49,055 bases of DNA from Hinthialibacter sp964556895 (GTDB lineage Bacteria; Hinthialibacterota; Hinthialibacteria; Hinthialibacterales; Hinthialibacteraceae), in the NCBI GenBank assembly GCA_964556895.1, contig CAZKYC010000026.1, forward strand, positions 1 to 49,055. The letters run 5' to 3'. Positions 1 to 6,736 of this stretch are shown piece by piece (within the stretch, counting starts at the first letter, position 1; each line of letters opens with the position of its first letter). The notes under the pieces are model-generated. The model saw only the letters and a list, made by a program, of their open reading frames with translations, did no database searches and was not told where the DNA came from. A program made the translations under genes and the position numbers.

Positions 1-1
1 T

Positions 2-625
2 AAATACAAAGATGGACTTTATCCATCATATAGCGCATCCGGTCAGGATGTATGGCATCACTCATTTGGATATGAGGGAGAGGCAATAATTGTATCCGCT
101 GTAGGATCAAGATGTGGAAAAGTCTTTCTTGCAAGTAATAAATGGAATGCTATAGCAAACACTCATGTAGTGTGGCCCAACAAAGTTGAAATTGATACAC
201 GATTTCTAATGTATCATTTAAGCAAGGGGGACTTTTGGTTAAAAGGTGGAAGTGGCCAAGCATTTGTGCTTGTAAAACATAGTTTAGACAAAAACCTCCT
301 TCTTCCCCCCTTACCTGAGCAAGAGAAAATCGCGGAGATATTGGGCAGTGTGGACGCCGCCATCGACGCGACGCGGCGGGTTATTGAACAAACACGCACT
401 CTCAAACGCGCCCTCATGCAGCAACTACTCACACGCGGCATCCCCGGACGCCACCGGTACTTCTCCCGGAACTCGTCCGACTCCGCGGTTTTCCACCTTA
501 ACCTCCTATCTAGTTTTTGGGGTTCATTATACTTTATTATTCCCTCTTGTCCTTCGTTCTGTTTACACCCATTATCTTCGCACTCACCAACGCTGCCGCC
601 TCTTTTAATGGCTCAACTCCGATAA
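2..625 (+). CDS. hsdS: Type I restriction enzyme specificity subunit, 3' end (5' cut by window)
   Basis: The frame is open from base 2, so the start lies to the left of the window. The visible part is the end of a DNA-recognition domain (aromatic-rich, AT-rich codons) followed by the conserved HsdS helical spacer: LPPLPEQEKIAEILGSVDAA, then TLKRALMQQLLTRG, ending near base 455. HsdS is the DNA-recognition subunit of type I restriction-modification complexes and works with HsdM and HsdR. Beyond base 455 the frame runs another 56 codons with no HsdS character and overlaps the 3' end of the convergent integrase gene by about 90 bases. The spacer normally ends the protein or leads into a second recognition domain, so the tail is probably a run-on left by truncation. 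Bases 1-330 are clearly AT-richer than the rest of the window, consistent with transfer. The family call is firm; whether the gene is functional is unknown. Confidence 0.85.
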   Translation, partial: KYKDGLYPSYSASGQDVWHHSFGYEGEAIIVSAVGSRCGKVFLASNKWNAIANTHVVWPNKVEIDTRFLMYHLSKGDFWLKGGSGQAFVLVKHSLDKNLLLPPLPEQEKIAEILGSVDAAIDATRRVIEQTRTLKRALMQQLLTRGIPGRHRYFSRNSSDSAVFHLNLLSSFWGSLYFIIPSCPSFCLHPLSSHSPTLPPLLMAQLR

Positions 626-1727
626 TGCTATAGACAGATTCCGTAACTTGCGTAGAAGAATGTCCGGCTAGACGAGAAGCCACAAGCAATGGCGTCCCAG
701 CATTCGCCAGCATAGAGACAAACGATCTGCGTAGATCATGAACATGGAAATTATCCAGTTTGGCCCGCTCCACAATACGCGCCCATGGATTCTTCAAATC
801 GCCAAGCGGCTGCCCTGGTTTTCGCCCTGGAAACAAATACGGATTGCCCTCAAGTTTTGGCAGTTCAGATAACAGATTGCACACTGCCGGTGACAGTTGA
901 CGAATTTGTGGATCACCACTTTTTGTCGTAGCCAGTTTTGCTATACCATCTTTTAAATCAACATCCGACCACTTGAGATTCGTCAATTCTGACCGACGGA
1001 ACCCAGTCATCAATATGACCAGAAAGAATGTACGGTAGTAGATGTTTTCTTCCGCATTCACTGCGTCTAAAAAACGAGTCATTTCATCATCATTCTCCAG
1101 CCAGCGTTTTCTTGGTTGTTCACGAAATTTGGAAATGTTGGCTGCTGGATTAACTGCGCCGTCTGGAACATAACCATTCTGAATGGCAAATCGAAATATG
1201 GTTGAAATAAGATTTAAAATCCGGTTTGCTTCATAAAGAGAAGTCGCACCATATTCAGCATGGAGTTTAGAAACGTCTGACCGGCTTATAGACGAAACCT
1301 TCTTCTTTCCCCATTTTGCCTTTAACACGCGCTTGATGCGGTACTCGTCGTTTTTCCACGTCTTCTTTCGTCGTTTGGCGTAATCTTCAAGATAGACATC
1401 ACACAATTCATTGATGGTTAGCGAATCTCTGCGCTGGTTGCGGCGATCATCGGCAGGATCAGCTCCGCCAAAAATCTTCGACAGTTCGTTTGTCGCCATT
1501 TTGCGAGCATTGGCTAATGAAACGGTGGGGTAGTCTGCAAGTGTGATAAAACGCTGTTTGTTTGAATTTGGACTGCGGTAAAGCAGAATCCACGTCTTCT
1601 TACCGGCAGGTGATATCCGCACTCCAAATCCACGCGGATCATCATCCCAAACCACACAGCGTTGTTTTCTGGAAGCGTCACCTTCATACTTTGCGGCGTC
1701 AACGATCTTCTTGGTGAGATGGGACAT
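537..1727 (-). CDS. int: Tyrosine recombinase / P4-type integrase
   Basis: 396 residues. The N-terminal about 90 residues match the Arm-DNA-binding (DUF4102-type) domain, including the WDDDPRGFGVRISPAGKKTW stretch. A SAM-like core-binding domain follows (about 105-200), then the catalytic domain. The full active-site set is visible: Arg in GFRRSEL, Lys in TTKSGD, HDLRR (about 330-334), the GH pair (about 355-356) and the nucleophile Tyr in TESVYS (about 366). The enzyme should integrate and excise a genetic element at a tRNA gene. A tRNA 3' half lies about 200 bp upstream of its start at 1921-1963, and a 12-bp direct repeat that could be an arm site lies at 1782-1805. It appears intact. Confidence 0.95.
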   Translation of the reverse strand: MSHLTKKIVDAAKYEGDASRKQRCVVWDDDPRGFGVRISPAGKKTWILLYRSPNSNKQRFITLADYPTVSLANARKMATNELSKIFGGADPADDRRNQRRDSLTINELCDVYLEDYAKRRKKTWKNDEYRIKRVLKAKWGKKKVSSISRSDVSKLHAEYGATSLYEANRILNLISTIFRFAIQNGYVPDGAVNPAANISKFREQPRKRWLENDDEMTRFLDAVNAEENIYYRTFFLVILMTGFRRSELTNLKWSDVDLKDGIAKLATTKSGDPQIRQLSPAVCNLLSELPKLEGNPYLFPGRKPGQPLGDLKNPWARIVERAKLDNFHVHDLRRSFVSMLANAGTPLLVASRLAGHSSTQVTESVYSIIGVEPLKEAAALVSAKIMGVNRTKDKRE

Positions 1728-1781
1728 TTTGAGCGAATCTCCTATTTTTCTGATAGTGGAGATATAGTATCAGTGGATTAG

Positions 1782-1805
1782 GGTGTCATCAATGGTGTCA
1801 TCAAA
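1782..1805 (+). repeat. Tandem 12-bp direct repeat upstream of the integrase
   Basis: GGTGTCATCAAT at 1782-1793 is followed immediately by GGTGTCATCAAA at 1794-1805. The two copies lie 55-80 bases upstream of the integrase start and 115 bases from the tRNA fragment. P4-type integrases bind short direct repeats (arm sites) through their N-terminal domain, so this is a reasonable arm-site candidate. The repeat itself is seen; the role is inferred. Confidence 0.5.
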
Positions 1806-1920
1806 GTACAGCGAACAAGAATAAATTAGAAGTAACTAGAAAGATGTTATTTTCGAATAAATATTAGAAAATATGGACTTAAAGGAAATAGAAGCAATTT
1901 AAAAGCAGTTAAACCAACAA

Positions 1921-1963
1921 ACTTCAAATCAGTAGGTTGCTGGTTCAATTCCTGCCACGCCTG
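1921..1963 (+). other. tRNA 3' half, probable attachment-site (attR) relic
   Basis: The segment fits canonical tRNA positions 32-73 exactly. It has anticodon loop CTTCAAA (1922-1928), the 3' anticodon-stem strand TCAGT, a 5-nt variable region, T stem-loop GCTGG/TTCAATT/CCTGC (1939-1955, one T-T mismatch), acceptor strand CACGCCT and discriminator G at 1963. No CCA is encoded. No D arm or 5' acceptor strand exists upstream, so this is not a complete tRNA. Integration into tRNA genes typically duplicates exactly this portion. With the fragment on the + strand, the intact gene is expected beyond the left edge of the window and the element lies to the left. The ending and discriminator resemble tRNA-Trp, but the visible anticodon triplet is TCA rather than CCA. 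Confidence 0.7.
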
Positions 1964-2087
1964 ATTGATTTTTTCACCCCCATTTCACAAACCCACCTTG
2001 CGCTTTTATTTCAGATTTTGAACAATAGGTCTGCCATATCATATCATTTTGCTTCTTCCTGTTTTCAACAGGTGAAAGAGTTTCACC

Positions 2088-2993
2088 ATGACTAGAGCGC
2101 TTGCCCTTATTTGGGTTTATCTATTCTGCTTATCGATCGTTGCACCGCTGGACGCCCAAGAAGACCTCACGATCAATATTCAAGAAGACGCTCTCAAAAT
2201 CGAATCCGTCAACCAGTCGCTGATGGTGTATCAATACGCTGGCGTCCCTTTTAAGCCTTATGTTCAAAAGTTGTTTTCTCCCAGTGGAAGGAACATTTTG
2301 CGCGATGCGCCTGAAGACCACTTACACCACCACGGCTTGATGTTCGCCGTTAATTTGAATGGCGTTTCGTTCTGGGCGGAAACCGACGTGGACGGCAAGC
2401 AAATTCATCAAGCGTTTCATGACGTTAAAAGCGGTGACGATAACAGCGCAAAGTTTTGTGAAACGTTGCTTTGGTTTGATCCTAAAAACAAAATTCTGGC
2501 CCATGAGTTGCGAACAATCCACGTTCAACATCTAGCCAAACACAAGGCGAATGTGTTGACCTGGGAGACCTCGCTCGTCCCCGCTTCTACTAGCGCTGAA
2601 GTCGGCGGGTCTCATTACTACGGTTTGGGTATGCGCTTTATCGAATCGCTAGACAAAGTTGGTCGTTTTTTTAATTCAGACAACGACCAAGGCGAAATCT
2701 TTCGCGGAGATGAGCGCCTAGCCGAGGCCGACTGGTGCGCCTATTCGGCGACTGGCGATTTCCCAATGACGGCCTGCATGTTGAACGACCCACAGAACAG
2801 CAAGCCAGCGACCTGGTTTACCATGCCTTCACCCTTCTCGTATCTCTCAGCCACTGTGCGATATCATGAAAAACCATTCAGAATTACTCAAACCAAGCCG
2901 TTAAAATTACGCTACGCCGTCGCACTCTGGGACGGAATCTTCAACAACGACCAAATCGAAGCACTTTATCAAGATTGGGCAGGGCAACAGTAA
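2088..2993 (+). CDS. Exported DUF6807 (PmoA-family) protein
   Basis: 301 residues with a signal peptide (hydrophobic 5-20, cleavage likely after LDAQ). Hallmarks of the family are a His-rich segment DHLHHHGLMFAVN (about 77-89), then FWAE, a glycine-rich GGSHYYGLGMRF, and a C-terminal FRITQTKPLKLRY strand region. DUF6807 proteins are beta-sandwich proteins common in planctomycete-like genomes, usually encoded beside Gfo/Idh/MocA dehydrogenases and carbohydrate enzymes. The historical name PmoA does not imply methane oxidation. It is followed after 24 bp by such a dehydrogenase, so the two are probably one transcription unit for glycan or sugar processing. The biochemical role is unknown. Confidence 0.8.
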   Translation: MTRALALIWVYLFCLSIVAPLDAQEDLTINIQEDALKIESVNQSLMVYQYAGVPFKPYVQKLFSPSGRNILRDAPEDHLHHHGLMFAVNLNGVSFWAETDVDGKQIHQAFHDVKSGDDNSAKFCETLLWFDPKNKILAHELRTIHVQHLAKHKANVLTWETSLVPASTSAEVGGSHYYGLGMRFIESLDKVGRFFNSDNDQGEIFRGDERLAEADWCAYSATGDFPMTACMLNDPQNSKPATWFTMPSPFSYLSATVRYHEKPFRITQTKPLKLRYAVALWDGIFNNDQIEALYQDWAGQQ

Positions 2994-3017
2994 CTATCAT
3001 CCGGGGGGGATAATCAA

Positions 3018-4304
3018 ATGACACAAGAATCCACCAACAAAACCAACAAACATTCCAGGCGTAGTTTCATCAAACAATCGTCGTATGGCGCCACGCTCAG
3101 TTGTTCGATGACAGCGCTGTCGGTTTCAAGGGTTTTGGGCGCGAATGACCGGCTAGGGTATGGGTTGATCGGTTCAGGCGGTCGGGGACATTCACACCTG
3201 CAAGCCGTCGCCAAACAAAAAGACAATGCCAACGTTGAGATTAAAGCGGTGTGCGACACCTACCGCCCGCGCATGCTAAGAGCAGCGGACCGGTTCGACG
3301 TGAAGAAACACTATATGGACCACCGCGACCTGCTGAGTGATCCTGAAATTGACGTCGTGAGTATCGCCACTCCCGACCATGTTCATGGGTATCAAGCGCT
3401 TGACGCCATTAACGCCAAGAAAGATGTGTATTGCGAGAAACCCGTCACCCATTGGCGGCAATTTGAATTGACCAAGCGGCTGGCGAAAACGGTTGAGCAA
3501 TCCAGCCAGGTGATGCAATTGGGAACCCAGGGCATGGCTGACGGCGCCTGGGCCGTGATGAAGCAATTGATCGAGGACGGCCAAGTCGGAAATCTCATTC
3601 ACGCCGAGTGTGGATACTTTCGCGTGGGCGACTGGGGCGAACGCGGTATGCCCATCGACGACGCCAATGCGAAACCTGGCGACGACCTCGACTGGAACGC
3701 GTTTTTAGCCGATTCGCCAAAGCGGGAGTATGACGTCAGCCGCTATTTTCGTTGGCGCATGTATGAAGATTACGCGGGCGGCCCCGTCACCGATTTGTAC
3801 CCCCACTCACTCACACCTGTATTGAGCGTTTTAGGCCTCACCATGCCGAGTTCTGTGGTGGCGTCGGGCGGCAAGTACCGCTATCAAGAGCGCGAGGTTC
3901 CAGATACGTTTAACATGCTGATCGATTACCCCGAGAAGGTGACTGTTGTGGTAATAGGGACACAAGGAAACAACAATCCCGGCACGGGCTACCGGGGCGC
4001 CGGAGGGCGCATCCCCATCATTCGGGGCTGGGAAGGAACCCTCACCGTCAAAGGCGACGCTGTTGTTTTCATCCCAGCTGAAGGATCAAAAAAGAAAGAC
4101 CAAACTTTCCCCATCGAATATGGTGAAAACTTTGACCGCTTCTGGAGCGATTTCTTCCGCTGCATCCGAAGCCGCGACAAGAACACGCTTAGCCCGATGG
4201 ACTTAGGGTTTCATGTTCAAACCGCGCTACAGATGGGCATGATGGCCTTCCGTCACGAAAAGACCATTAAATTCGACAACAAAAAAATGGAAATGGTTTT
4301 GTAG
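3018..4304 (+). CDS. Tat-exported Gfo/Idh/MocA-family oxidoreductase
   Basis: 428 residues. The twin-arginine signal SRRSFIKQ (RR at 14-15) followed by a hydrophobic segment indicates export in folded form with its nicotinamide cofactor. The Rossmann motif is GSGGRG at 52-57. The family's catalytic-region motif CEKP is at 139-142, and a C-terminal alpha/beta domain follows (GGPVTDLYPHSL near 255). A strong purine-rich ribosome site (GGGGGGGA, 3003-3010) precedes the ATG. Family members oxidise or epimerise sugars and inositols; the substrate cannot be read from sequence. The pairing with the DUF6807 gene upstream suggests periplasmic sugar oxidation. A strong hairpin at 4320-4348 ends the unit. 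Confidence 0.9.
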   Translation: MTQESTNKTNKHSRRSFIKQSSYGATLSCSMTALSVSRVLGANDRLGYGLIGSGGRGHSHLQAVAKQKDNANVEIKAVCDTYRPRMLRAADRFDVKKHYMDHRDLLSDPEIDVVSIATPDHVHGYQALDAINAKKDVYCEKPVTHWRQFELTKRLAKTVEQSSQVMQLGTQGMADGAWAVMKQLIEDGQVGNLIHAECGYFRVGDWGERGMPIDDANAKPGDDLDWNAFLADSPKREYDVSRYFRWRMYEDYAGGPVTDLYPHSLTPVLSVLGLTMPSSVVASGGKYRYQEREVPDTFNMLIDYPEKVTVVVIGTQGNNNPGTGYRGAGGRIPIIRGWEGTLTVKGDAVVFIPAEGSKKKDQTFPIEYGENFDRFWSDFFRCIRSRDKNTLSPMDLGFHVQTALQMGMMAFRHEKTIKFDNKKMEMVL

Positions 4305-4319
4305 GAACATTTAACGAGC

Positions 4320-4348
4320 CCGGAGGCATGAATCGATCATGCCTCCGG
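4320..4348 (+). terminator. Hairpin terminator after the oxidoreductase
   Basis: A perfect 12-bp stem, CCGGAGGCATGA (4320-4331) and its complement (4337-4348), with a 5-nt loop. It is followed by TTTCATCATT, a weak T tract. It begins 15 bases after the stop codon. Confidence 0.75.
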
Positions 4349-4518
4349 TTTCATCATTAGGTCTGAACTCGCCTGTTTGACTTTTTCCCATCCTCAAAGT
4401 ATTTTGTACTTCTTCTACTGAACCTCAATCATGGTATCCCATCAGAATATACATCTCTGTCAATCGAGCGACTATGTTGTTTGTATCGTTATCATGCTGA
4501 ATGAAAAGGGAGAAGTAG

Positions 4519-5427
4519 ATGTCAGAACAATTGCAATCCAATACCGTATCTCACCACCCGATTCCACAAGAAGCGTTTGACTGGTATGACGAATACGCCC
4601 ACGGCATTATTGACCGCCGCACCTTCATGGACCGCCTCTCGACCCTGGCGGCGGCGGGCTTCACCATGAGTATGCTGCTGCCTGTGTTGATGCCCAATTA
4701 CGCTCAAGCCGAACAGGTTTCGTTTAACGATCCTGATATCAGGGCCAGCTACCTCACGTTTGAATCCTCCAAGGGCCACGGCGAAGGCCGCGGCTACCTG
4801 GTGACGCCCTCATCGCTCGAGGGCAAGGCGCCGGTGGTATTGGTCATTCACGAAAACCGCGGGCTGAACCCCTACATCAAAGACGTCGCACGCCGCCTCG
4901 CAAAGGCTAGCTTCGTCGCTTTCGCGCCCGACGCGCTTCACCCGGTGGGCGGATACCCCGGCAACGACGACGAAGGCCGCAGCATGCAGGGTTCTCTCGA
5001 CCGCGCCAAAATCGAACAGGATTTCATCGCCGCAGCGACGTTTTTGAAAACCCACCAACTCAGCAACGGAAAACTGGGCGCGGTCGGTTTTTGTTTCGGC
5101 GGGTATATCGTCAACATGCTGGCGGCGGTGATGGGCGATCAGTTGAACGCAGGCGTGCCATTCTATGGAACTCCAGCGGCGAAGGAACTGCGAAAAAACA
5201 TCAAAGCGCCGCTGATGATTCAACTGGCGGAGTTAGACAAGCGCGTCAACGAGAGTTGGCCTGACTATGAATCCGACCTCAAGGCAGCCAATATAGACTA
5301 CACCATGCACATGTACGAAAACGCCAACCACGGCTTCCATAACGATTCGACTGGGCGCTATGACCCTGAGAAAGCCGAACTCGCCTGGAACCGCACCATC
5401 GAGTTTTTTAATAAACATCTGCGATAA
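4519..5427 (+). CDS. Exported dienelactone hydrolase-family protein
   Basis: 302 residues. A late Tat-like signal (DRRTFMDRL, RR at 33-34, then a hydrophobic stretch 43-60) precedes an alpha/beta hydrolase domain. The dienelactone hydrolase triad is visible: Cys192 in GFCFGG, Asp240 in LAELDKRVN, and His271 in NANHGFHN. Cys as nucleophile is the mark of this family, as opposed to ordinary serine esterases. Expected chemistry is hydrolysis of small esters or lactones outside the cytoplasm; the substrate is unknown. The N-terminal 30 residues before the RR motif resemble the YghX-type members. The ribosome site AAGGGAGAAG precedes the ATG. It is transcribed alone and ends in the hairpin at 5445-5477. 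Confidence 0.9.
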   Translation: MSEQLQSNTVSHHPIPQEAFDWYDEYAHGIIDRRTFMDRLSTLAAAGFTMSMLLPVLMPNYAQAEQVSFNDPDIRASYLTFESSKGHGEGRGYLVTPSSLEGKAPVVLVIHENRGLNPYIKDVARRLAKASFVAFAPDALHPVGGYPGNDDEGRSMQGSLDRAKIEQDFIAAATFLKTHQLSNGKLGAVGFCFGGYIVNMLAAVMGDQLNAGVPFYGTPAAKELRKNIKAPLMIQLAELDKRVNESWPDYESDLKAANIDYTMHMYENANHGFHNDSTGRYDPEKAELAWNRTIEFFNKHLR

Positions 5428-5444
5428 ATTCTCTTGCTATAAAC

Positions 5445-5477
5445 AAACCAGCCGCCAAGTAATTCGGCGGCTGGTTT
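5445..5477 (+). terminator. Hairpin terminator after the hydrolase
   Basis: AAACCAGCCGCC (5445-5456) pairs perfectly with GGCGGCTGGTTT (5466-5477) around a 9-nt loop. The stem ends in TTT and sits 18 bases after the stop codon. Confidence 0.8.
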
Positions 5478-5513
5478 CGTTATATGTGCGCCCGGCAGGA
5501 CAAAAAATACAAA

Positions 5514-5544
5514 AAACAGGGCGAGCCAATTATCCGCCCTGTTT
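5514..5544 (+). terminator. Second hairpin in the 5.4-5.9 kb gap
   Basis: AAACAGGGCG (5514-5523) pairs with CGCCCTGTTT (5535-5544). The same CAGGGCG core recurs in the prepilin terminator at 6685-6716. It could act as a back-up terminator in either direction. Confidence 0.5.
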
Positions 5545-5637
5545 AGTATTCACGGTCACACACAATCTAATTTAGGCTCATCCGGGATTTGGATACGTTC
5601 TCTCAAATTGAATTAGAGCGTTTGACAAAATTGCGTG

Positions 5638-5728
5638 CGTAAAGCGCGCCCGTATCCGCCGCGGCGGACAGCGATAGATACAGTTATGAAAACTCAATCC
5701 ACACATAATTCTGGCAACCACTATACAA
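5638..5728 (+). repeat. Dispersed repeat A, copy 1
   Basis: Shares a run of matches with 23292-23372: TAAAGCGCGCCC, GATACAGTT.TGAAAACTC, then CACATA..TCTGGCAA.CACTATA. There are internal indels and clear overall similarity over about 85 bases. The two copies are in unrelated intergenic regions and neither encodes a plausible protein. This copy lies 45 bases left of the palindromic repeat at 5773. Confidence 0.7.
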
Positions 5729-5772
5729 TTTCCAGACACGATCTCAAGGATGATTTTTTTATCGTTGTATTT

Positions 5773-5848
5773 GGCATGGGTACAACTCTGCTCGCTTCAG
5801 TGCGGCTCCGCCTTTTTGCACAGGCGCTCCCAGAGTTGCACCCATGCC
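5773..5848 (+). repeat. Palindromic intergenic repeat (family P), copy 1
   Basis: An 18-bp left arm (GGCATGGGTACAACTCTG, 5773-5790) pairs with 5831-5848 with a single G-T/C change. Inside are the box GCTTCAGTGC (5794-5803) and an inner hairpin GGC-TCC-GCC (5804-5812), followed by GCACAGGCGCTC. The same layout recurs at 17685-17765, 26259-26331 and 36661-36741. It lies between the convergent hydrolase and prepilin genes. Confidence 0.9.
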
Positions 5849-5948
5849 TGAGTTGGATTGTCTATTATTGAAAGGATGAATATCGTTTTTTGAACAAATT
5901 CCAGGTCATCCAGCAAGGGAAGTACTCAACTATCGAAAGAACCCTAAT
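5838..5948 (+). repeat. Dispersed repeat C, copy 1 (inverted match at the window's right end)
   Basis: This stretch matches the reverse complement of 48945-49055 at roughly 103 of 111 positions by eye, starting inside the right arm of the palindrome. It ends five bases before the prepilin stop codon. The other copy starts directly after the Rrf2 stop codon. No coding potential is apparent. Confidence 0.88.
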
Positions 5949-5952
5949 TTAC

Positions 5953-6576
5953 TTACCCGCCGACGATGGTTGGCGCGCCGCGTGTGTCCCCGCCAAATCG
6001 GGCAATGTCTCCGCCGCTTATCAAGCCATTAGTTGGGTCATACACCAAGTTCCAAGGGTTCCCGTTGATAAACGTCGCCGGGCGGCACCCGTCAGGAGCG
6101 TTCCAGCAACGGATGAAATGCTCCGCGCCATTCTGGTATTGGTCAGGGCCGTAGCTCATGATGGTATAGGCATCAGGGTTAAAATTGGGGTACACACACG
6201 GCCCCCACACACCAGAATAGTTTACATAGTGAAACGTCGATTTCCAATTGGGGCATCCCCCCGCGAATTGTGAGGGTGGAGGCTCGAAGGGGTCGGCGGT
6301 TTCGATTGACGCTATATACGAAATGGGAGTCGTTAACCCGGTAAGGTATTGAATGTAGGTGCAACCGCAGTCGAGCTCATGGGGGTAAGAATTATTGTCA
6401 AGAAAGTACATCTCTAACGCCGTACTAAGCGCGCGCTGATCTGAATAGACGCGAGCCACTTTTGCTCTCATTTGAGCGTTGAGGAAATTGGGGACGGCTA
6501 TGGCGGCGAGAATTCCAATGATGGCGACGACAATCAATAGTTCAATTAACGTAAATCCTGATTTCGGCGAATTCAT
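5953..6576 (-). CDS. Prepilin-type (type IV pilin/pseudopilin-like) protein 1
   Basis: 207 residues from the ATG at 6576, chosen because GAGG lies 9 nt upstream; an ATG five codons earlier lacks this. A short leader MNSPKSG is followed by the class III cleavage/methylation motif FTLIE, with Glu at +5, and a hydrophobic helix (to about residue 30). After AQMRAKVAR the body differs from the other two prepilins here but contains a Cys-rich segment (CGCTY, GGCPNW, GPCVYP). The C terminus carries YDPTNGLISGGDI, shared in form with 6737-7393 and 18747-19310. Such proteins are processed by a prepilin peptidase and assembled into pili or type II secretion pseudopili; no assembly genes are in the window. 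Confidence 0.9.
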   Translation of the reverse strand: MNSPKSGFTLIELLIVVAIIGILAAIAVPNFLNAQMRAKVARVYSDQRALSTALEMYFLDNNSYPHELDCGCTYIQYLTGLTTPISYIASIETADPFEPPPSQFAGGCPNWKSTFHYVNYSGVWGPCVYPNFNPDAYTIMSYGPDQYQNGAEHFIRCWNAPDGCRPATFINGNPWNLVYDPTNGLISGGDIARFGGDTRGAPTIVGG

Positions 6577-6684
6577 CTCAAAAAACCTCAAACAAAAATT
6601 TTAAATATAATAAAATGTATCTAAGTTGAGATTTTATTATGGCATTGTTAATTTTTGATTCGTAATTAAAACTTCTTACAAAAT

Positions 6685-6716
6685 GAACAGGGCGGGAGAA
6701 TTCTCCCGCCCTGTTC
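6685..6716 (-). terminator. Terminator of prepilin 2
   Basis: A perfect 16-bp palindrome (GAACAGGGCGGGAGAA at 6685-6700 and its complement at 6701-6716) stands 20 bases beyond the stop codon of the minus-strand prepilin gene. It separates that gene from prepilin 1. Confidence 0.75.
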
Positions 6717-6736
6717 GATTCTCTGGTTAGATTCGA

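Noticed and set aside
1890..1963. A complete tRNA gene at 1.9 kb
   Set aside because: Only the 3' half fits; no D arm or matching 5' acceptor strand lies upstream.
2088..2993. Methane monooxygenase subunit suggested by the PmoA name
   Set aside because: The protein is a soluble exported DUF6807 protein, unrelated to membrane methane monooxygenase.
5635..5948. Short open frames in the repeat region
   Set aside because: They coincide with repeats A, P and C and are not conserved as frames between copies.
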